Source: Zygnema cylindricum (lineage: Eukaryota; Streptophyta; Zygnematophyceae; Zygnematales; Zygnemataceae). From it: a stretch of 64,000 nucleotides of DNA. Of this stretch, positions 59,019-64,000 are shown piece after piece. Position numbers and translations under genes: made by a program. How positions within the stretch are numbered: position 1 is the stretch's first letter; every line of letters begins with the position of its first letter. The notes under the pieces are model-generated. The model was not told the origin of the DNA. It did no database searches and saw only the letters and a program-made list of their open reading frames with translations. The DNA lies in contig JBBHKE010001269.1 in assembly GCA_037447655.1 (NCBI GenBank), positions 1-64,000 of the forward strand, written 5' to 3'.

Positions 59019-62000
59019 ATGATACTTGTGCAGGAAAACACAATGGAGATTAGGAGAGGAGAAAAGAGCATTCAAGCTCTAGCAGCAGGAGGGGACCGAT
59101 GGGGGAAGGATCCGAAGAAACCTTATAGAGGGGAAAGAGATAATTCTGGGGGACAGAGGCCCCCAAAGGGTCTTTGTCATTATTGCAAAAAGCCGGGACA
59201 CTTTATTGCAGATTGTGTCAAGTTGTCAGAGCTGAGGCTCCAAGAAAACCGTGGAGGGGGTTCTTCCGGAGGGAAGAAAAAGGCACTTGTGGTTACAAAA
59301 GTGTCAGGAGAAATCGAGGATGAGTCATCTGAGGAGGATGGGGAGCTTCTTCTTGACGAGAGTCTGGAGGAGAAGGAGATCCCTCGGAGGCAGAAGTGTG
59401 CCCTTGGAGCAATTCGAGAAGCTCCACAGGAAGGATGGATCATTGACTCATGTGCATCCATGCATATGTGCCGTGATAAAGAACTCTTCACTAAGCTACG
59501 AAAGATTCCTACTGTAGAGATAGAGTATGGGGATGGGAGAGTGGTTACTACAGATCTAGTGGGATCAGTAGATCTGAAAGTCTTAGTGGAGGGTAAGACC
59601 TCTATACTTACATTCTCAGATGTACTTTACATTCCTCAGCTGAGTAAAAATCTTGTCTCTACGTCTGTGTTAGATGACAAAGAGTTTGATACCTTCACCA
59701 GAAAGGGAGTCTTTACAGCTAAGTATGGGAATGAAGTTTACTTCACAGCAGATAAGGGTAGCCAAGGAATGTTTAGGCTTAACTTGAGTAATGAAAAGAA
59801 GAATGCTTACTATGTTGGTGTTCCTAAGGTGATGATTTGGCATAAGCGTTTGGGGCATGTGCATTTTGATAGGTTAAGGGAAATGAAAAATCTTGGGGTA
59901 GTAGATGGCATTCAGTTTGGGGATAATGAAATAATGGATGATTGTAGTGGTTGTGCTCAAGGTAAGGCTCACAGACTTCCCTTTCCCAAAGCCGCCACAT
60001 ATAGAGGTGAGAAAGTGTTAGATTTGGTCCACACAGATATTTGGGGACCTGCAAAAGTACCTTCGGTTGGAGGAAAGAGGTTTATGATGACAATAACTGA
60101 TGATTGGTCTAGATACTTTAGAGTCTACTTTCTGAAAAATAAGTCTGAAGCATCCACTTACTTCAAAGAATATAAAGCTTGGAGTGAGAAGTTGCATGAA
60201 ACCCCTATTAAGAGGATAAGGAGTGATAATGGGGGGGAATATACCTCTAACCAGTTTGAGGAATATTTGAGAGATGAGAGAGTGCAACACCAGAAAACTG
60301 TACCATATAACCCGGAACAAAATGGGGTAGCTGAGAGGTTGAATAGAACACTAGGAGATAGTGCATGCAGTATGTTGGCAGACAAGAAAATAGGAAAGAG
60401 ATTTTGGGCAGAGGCAATGAATTGTGCCAACTATATTAAGAATAGAGTCCTCACCTCAGCAGTAAAGGGAGTCACACCTTATGAGAGATGGGTTGGAAGG
60501 AAACCAGATATCTCACACCTTAAAGTATTTGGTAGCCAAGTTTACAGTCTTGACACGGATAGGAAAAACTGGAAACTAGATGCTAAGGGAAAACCTGGAT
60601 ATTTTGTTGGATATGATGAGGATGTTAAAGGATATAGAGTATATGACTTGGCAAAGAAAGATATCATTCTGGTCAAACACTTAGTTGTCATGGATGAAGG
60701 GAAGTCATTTGACCCCTTCAAATATACAAAGAAGATTAGGATCAGATTTGAGTCTGAAAGTGAGGAGAACTCGGTCGTTCCCGAAAGGGATATGGGTGAC
60801 ACCGTGATTACAGATTCAGGGGAGATCCAAGATACAGGAGACTCACCGGAAACCTCACGTACTCCTATGGACTTCGAGGAGATAGAAGAAGCGGGACAAG
60901 AACCGGTTTCCATGGACAGGGGAGCCGATGAAACAGTGAGAAGAAATCCAAGACTTCCATCCATTCTTGCTTCAGAGTTTGAGGGAGGAAGAAGGAGCAG
61001 CAAAAGATTACAGGAAAAACAAGTCGCTCATAAGGTAACTAAGCTATCTCACCCTGATGAGCCTCAGTCTTACTCGGAGGCAGTGAATAGTCCAGAGAAA
61101 GAAAGATGGATTAGAGCTATAAATGATGAGATGGCTTCTATCATGGAAGCAAATACCTGGGAATTAGCAGATTGTCCTCCAGACAGAAAACCTATTGGGT
61201 GTAAATGGGTATTTAAACTAAAACTGAACCCAGATAATACCATTGAAAGATATAAGGCTCGATTGGTAGCGAAGGGGTTCACCCAAAAGGAAGGGATTGA
61301 CTATGAGGAGACCTTTGCTCCAGTTGTTCGGTTCCAATCAGTAAGGATTTTCCTCAGCCTGGTAGCACCGGAAGACATGGAAATCCATCAGATGGACATT
61401 AAGACTGCGTTTCTTAATGGTGAGTTAGAGGAAGAAATTTTCATGAGACAACCCGAGGGGTTCGTGGAGGAAGGAGAAGAGAGCAAAGTCTGCAGGCTCA
61501 TAAAGTCCTTATATGGACTAAAGCAGGCTCCCCGACAGTGGAACAAGAAACTAGATGAGTTTCTTATTAGTCTGGGATATATCCGTATAAGCTCTGACCA
61601 TTCTATCTATATGTTTGAAGATGAGAATGGTGTCATTTTTATTGCAATTTATGTGGATGATCTGCTTGTGTTGAGTAAATCCTTGGTAAAGATCAATAAG
61701 TTAAAAACAGAACTTAGAAGCAGATTTGATATGAAGGATTTAGGGGAGGCAAAATATATTTTGGGGATTCAGATGGAGAGAGATAGGGGGAAGAAGATTA
61801 TCAGACTTACTCAGAAAGAAGCAATAGGTAATATTTTTGAGAAATTCCAGATGGAAATGCTAACAGTTGTACCACTCCCATGGACTTGAAAAAAGTAAGT
61901 GATGGGAGTGTAGAAGGAGGAGTAATTATCTTAGATGATCAAATGAGTATTGAAGAGAGAGAGTTTATGAAGACTATCCCTTATAGACAGGTCGTAGGAA

Positions 62001-62650
62001 GTTTAATCTATTTTATGAATTGTACCAGGCCGGACATAGCGGCAGCAGTTGGAGTACTCAGTAGGAGTCTGAATGATCCTAGGAAGAGGGATTGGGAGGC
62101 AGCCAAGAGAGTCATGAGATATCTGGTTGGAACCAGAGAGTTATGGTTGCATTTGGGAGGGGAGCACACTGACATCACTACTTGGAGTGATGCCAGTTAT
62201 GGGGACGCACCTATGAGACGATGCACTTCTGGGTATGTGTTGTATGTTGGGGAAGGTGCATGCTGTTGGAGCAGTAAGCAACAAAAGGTGGTTGCACAGT
62301 CCACCATGGAGGCTGAGTACATGGCCTCTTGTTCTGCTGTGAAAGAGTTGATGTGGGTCAAGTCCTTGCTGCAAGAACTTGGGTATATGAAGGAGGGAGT
62401 GCATGAAGTGTTTTGTGATAATCAAGCGGCCATAGCAATTGCAGCAAATCCAAAACATCATTTTAAGGCTAAACATATGGACATAAGATTAAGTTTTGTA
62501 AGAGAAAAAGTTGAGAATAAAATAGTGAATCTTGTATATAGATCTGATGAGGAAATGGTAGCGGACATGATGACCAAACCTGTACCCTCGCCGAAATTAA
62601 AATACTGCAGGGAAAAATGTGGATTAAAAGAAAAATTAAAAATAGACTAG
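59019..62650 (+). pseudogene. Gag C-terminus and Pol of copia D, one frame break
   Basis: Frame 59019-61889 covers the zinc knuckle [14 protein letters not shown] (about 59175-59216) and protease [12 protein letters not shown] with Cys for Gly (59445-59456). The pre-integrase motif is [13 protein letters not shown] (about 59837), then [13 protein letters not shown]. Integrase has VHTDIWGP (about 60029), SDNGGEYTS (about 60223) and AERLNRTL (about 60332). The RT has [35 protein letters not shown] and [10 protein letters not shown] (about 61649). A one-base loss near 61855 (AAAATGC to AAATGC) moves RNase H to frame 61880-62650, with TTWSDASYGDAPMRR, STMEAEYMA and FCDNQAAIAIA. The stop is at 62648-62650, directly before the polypurine tract. 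Roles: protein processing, cDNA synthesis and integration. Confidence 0.93.
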
Positions 62651-62663
62651 AAAATAAGGGGAG
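62651..62663 (+). other. Polypurine tract of copia D
   Basis: AAAATAAGGGGAG sits between the pol stop and the 3' LTR. It is identical in A and B, and the GGGGAG end is also present in C, marking plus-strand priming. Confidence 0.85.
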
Positions 62664-63665
62664 TGTTGAAATAAGTAGTTTTTGTATTTTCTAGTTTAAA
62701 ATAAATTAGCGGAAACATATATAAGAAATGATGGCAGCCTGCCTCCATCTCTTCTCTCTCTCCCCCATACTTGTTGTAGTCACTGAAAGAGAGAGAGAGC
62801 GATGGAGCCATGGCTGCCTCAGCTCCATAAGAAGGACTAAAGAGTGACTTAAGTCACTCTCAACAAAAGGTTGAGTCCGACAGGACTCGAACCCCCGACC
62901 GGTAGAGCGCGGCGTAGCCGTTAGCTCTAACCTGTCTGTCGTAGAAGTCCGTTAGATAATATAGGGTTTCATTCATATATAAACTGTTGTATAGTACCGA
63001 AATGATCTAACTAGAATATGAAACGAAACGAACATAGAACTTGTTAAGATTTAGTGCGAAACGTCATTTCGCACGAAACAAATGAAACAGACACTTTTAA
63101 CGGTCGACATTTAATGTCGGATTTAATCCGACGGCGCACGTCGTCGCCGAGATCGCGGAATGGTCACTTTGGATTTTATGGACGTGGCATGACGTGGCGC
63201 CGCGTGGAAGGATGACATTCGGACGCGGGAATTTCGGAGGAAGTACGGACAAGTGGAAAAATGACACGCGTCCACTCAAGAGCCTTGTCGTACACCGGCC
63301 GTACAGAAAGTACATCGGCCATAGTACCTTTCTTTACTTTACAGTAATACGATTGGTTCGTACTTTAGTAGATAGGGGTTGTGAGAGGGATTTAGGACTT
63401 AGGAAATATTTGGTAGACAGACACCTCTCTCTAAGAGAGCTTTGTATAAATTGGCATTTTTGCCGGCTCATAACTTATCGCCTGGTTGGCCGTTTTCAGT
63501 GATTCTTTTTGCTACGGACTCAGGGGAGTCCAGGCTACACAGGAGTGCAGTCAAATTCTCAGTTTGCCTTCTTGGGCAGAAGTGGTCGTGGCTTAAAGTG
63601 GGTTAGTTAAATACTATCTAGAGGCTTCCTGTATTCTGTAGTCCAATGGAGGACACAGAATTGCA
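62664..63665 (+). repeat. 3' LTR of copia D
   Basis: The 1002 bp LTR matches the 5' copy apart from a shorter T run and about four substitutions (for example CATAAGAAGG for CATAGGAAGG, and AGGAGTG for AGGGGTG). It ends AATTGCA, followed by CAAAT. Confidence 0.95.
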
Positions 63666-63670
63666 CAAAT

Positions 63671-64000
63671 CTAGAAGCGCCAAGTGTAAAGGTGGGTGAT
63701 CTAATAGGTATATTGAGCACTGCTCAAAAAATGGTTAACAAGTTAAAATATCAAGGTGGGGCTACGATAGGGGCTGGACCTATCACAATAGATTGGGAGG
63801 CTTTGGAGGAAGAAAGGAAGAAAATGTGGGAACAAGAATTACGTCTGATACAACATGCCGGCATAGGTCCGTAGGGCATCTTAGTGAGCAGGTTTCCACT
63901 TTGCCTATTATAAATCCTTATCTCTAGGAACCGACTCGGGAAACTATTACTTCTCTCGAGACTTGGCCCAAATACACTCCATCGAGAACTTGATAAGACC
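63671..64000 (+). other. Continuation of the decayed coding region beyond D
   Basis: The frame of the left flank continues after the TSD as LEAPSVKVGDLIGILSTAQK, then ITIDWEALEEERKKMWEQEL, to a TAG at 63872. Beyond it, LSEQVSTLPIINPYL and ETITSLETWPKYTPSR are readable between stops. The helical, charged character suggests a structural or gag-like protein, but the family is not recognised. Confidence 0.4.

Larger units (their letters stand above)
57314..63665 (+). mobile_element. Ty1/copia retrotransposon D, youngest and most complete copy
   Basis: It is 6352 bp with LTRs at 57314-58322 and 62664-63665 and the TSD CAAAT at 57309-57313 and 63666-63670. By eye the LTRs differ by about four substitutions and one T-run length change. 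The internal region encodes all copia domains with two single-base frame breaks. It inserted into the decayed coding region that surrounds it. Confidence 0.96.

Overview
This window looks like nuclear DNA from a streptophyte: a charophyte alga or an early-diverging land plant, with a transposon-crowded genome. A Chara-like alga would fit, but the sequence alone does not prove it. The grounds are one plant-type, intron-containing nucleoporin gene (NUP58), many Ty1/copia retrotransposons whose primer sites match a plant-type initiator tRNA-Met, and very low gene density. I see no bacterial, plastid or CRISPR features.

Layout. 1-8.3 kb: A+T-rich satellite-like DNA with a 60-66 bp tandem repeat, two large arrays of a degenerate ~38-40 bp minisatellite (each preceded by the same ~230 bp GACCGT-rich segment), a ~0.8 kb polypyrimidine tract and a 162 bp tandem array. 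8.6-26 kb: a minus-strand DDE transposase gene with three well-phased introns, plus an acidic coding region upstream. It is split by copia element A (TSD TATCG), which is itself split in gag by copia element B (TSD GGAAG/AGAAG). 28.5-34.5 kb: NUP58, seven exons and a predicted 514 aa, the only clearly functional host gene. MITE-like repeats lie in its introns and 3' flank, including a 360 bp hAT-type MITE with 8 bp TSDs. 36.4-37.3 kb: a compound microsatellite.

37.3-55 kb: a second nest. Old copia remnant I carries, in its 3' LTR, a minus-strand solo LTR (H). H was hit by element E (TSD AAATG) and by solo LTR F (TSD ACTAC). E was hit by minus-strand element C (TSD CAAGG). Next come a minus-strand pol scrap and truncated element J, whose LTR holds minus-strand solo LTR K (TSD CTGAG). 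55-64 kb: an unrecognised decayed coding region split by element D (57314-63665, TSD CAAAT). D is the youngest element, with near-identical LTRs and only two frame breaks.

How it works together. The elements share one architecture. Gag can start inside the 5' LTR. The primer-binding site begins at the LTR edge, is complementary to the anticodon-side 5' half of initiator tRNA-Met (as in Drosophila copia), and is itself translated. The order of domains is Gag with zinc knuckle, protease, integrase, reverse transcriptase, RNase H, then a polypurine tract ending GGGGAG. No copy has an unbroken reading frame, so any current activity would depend on copies elsewhere. I found no clearly new system. 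The best leads are the translated half-tRNA primer site, an antisense tRNA-like module kept in every LTR family, and a Gly-to-Cys change in the protease motif of two copies.
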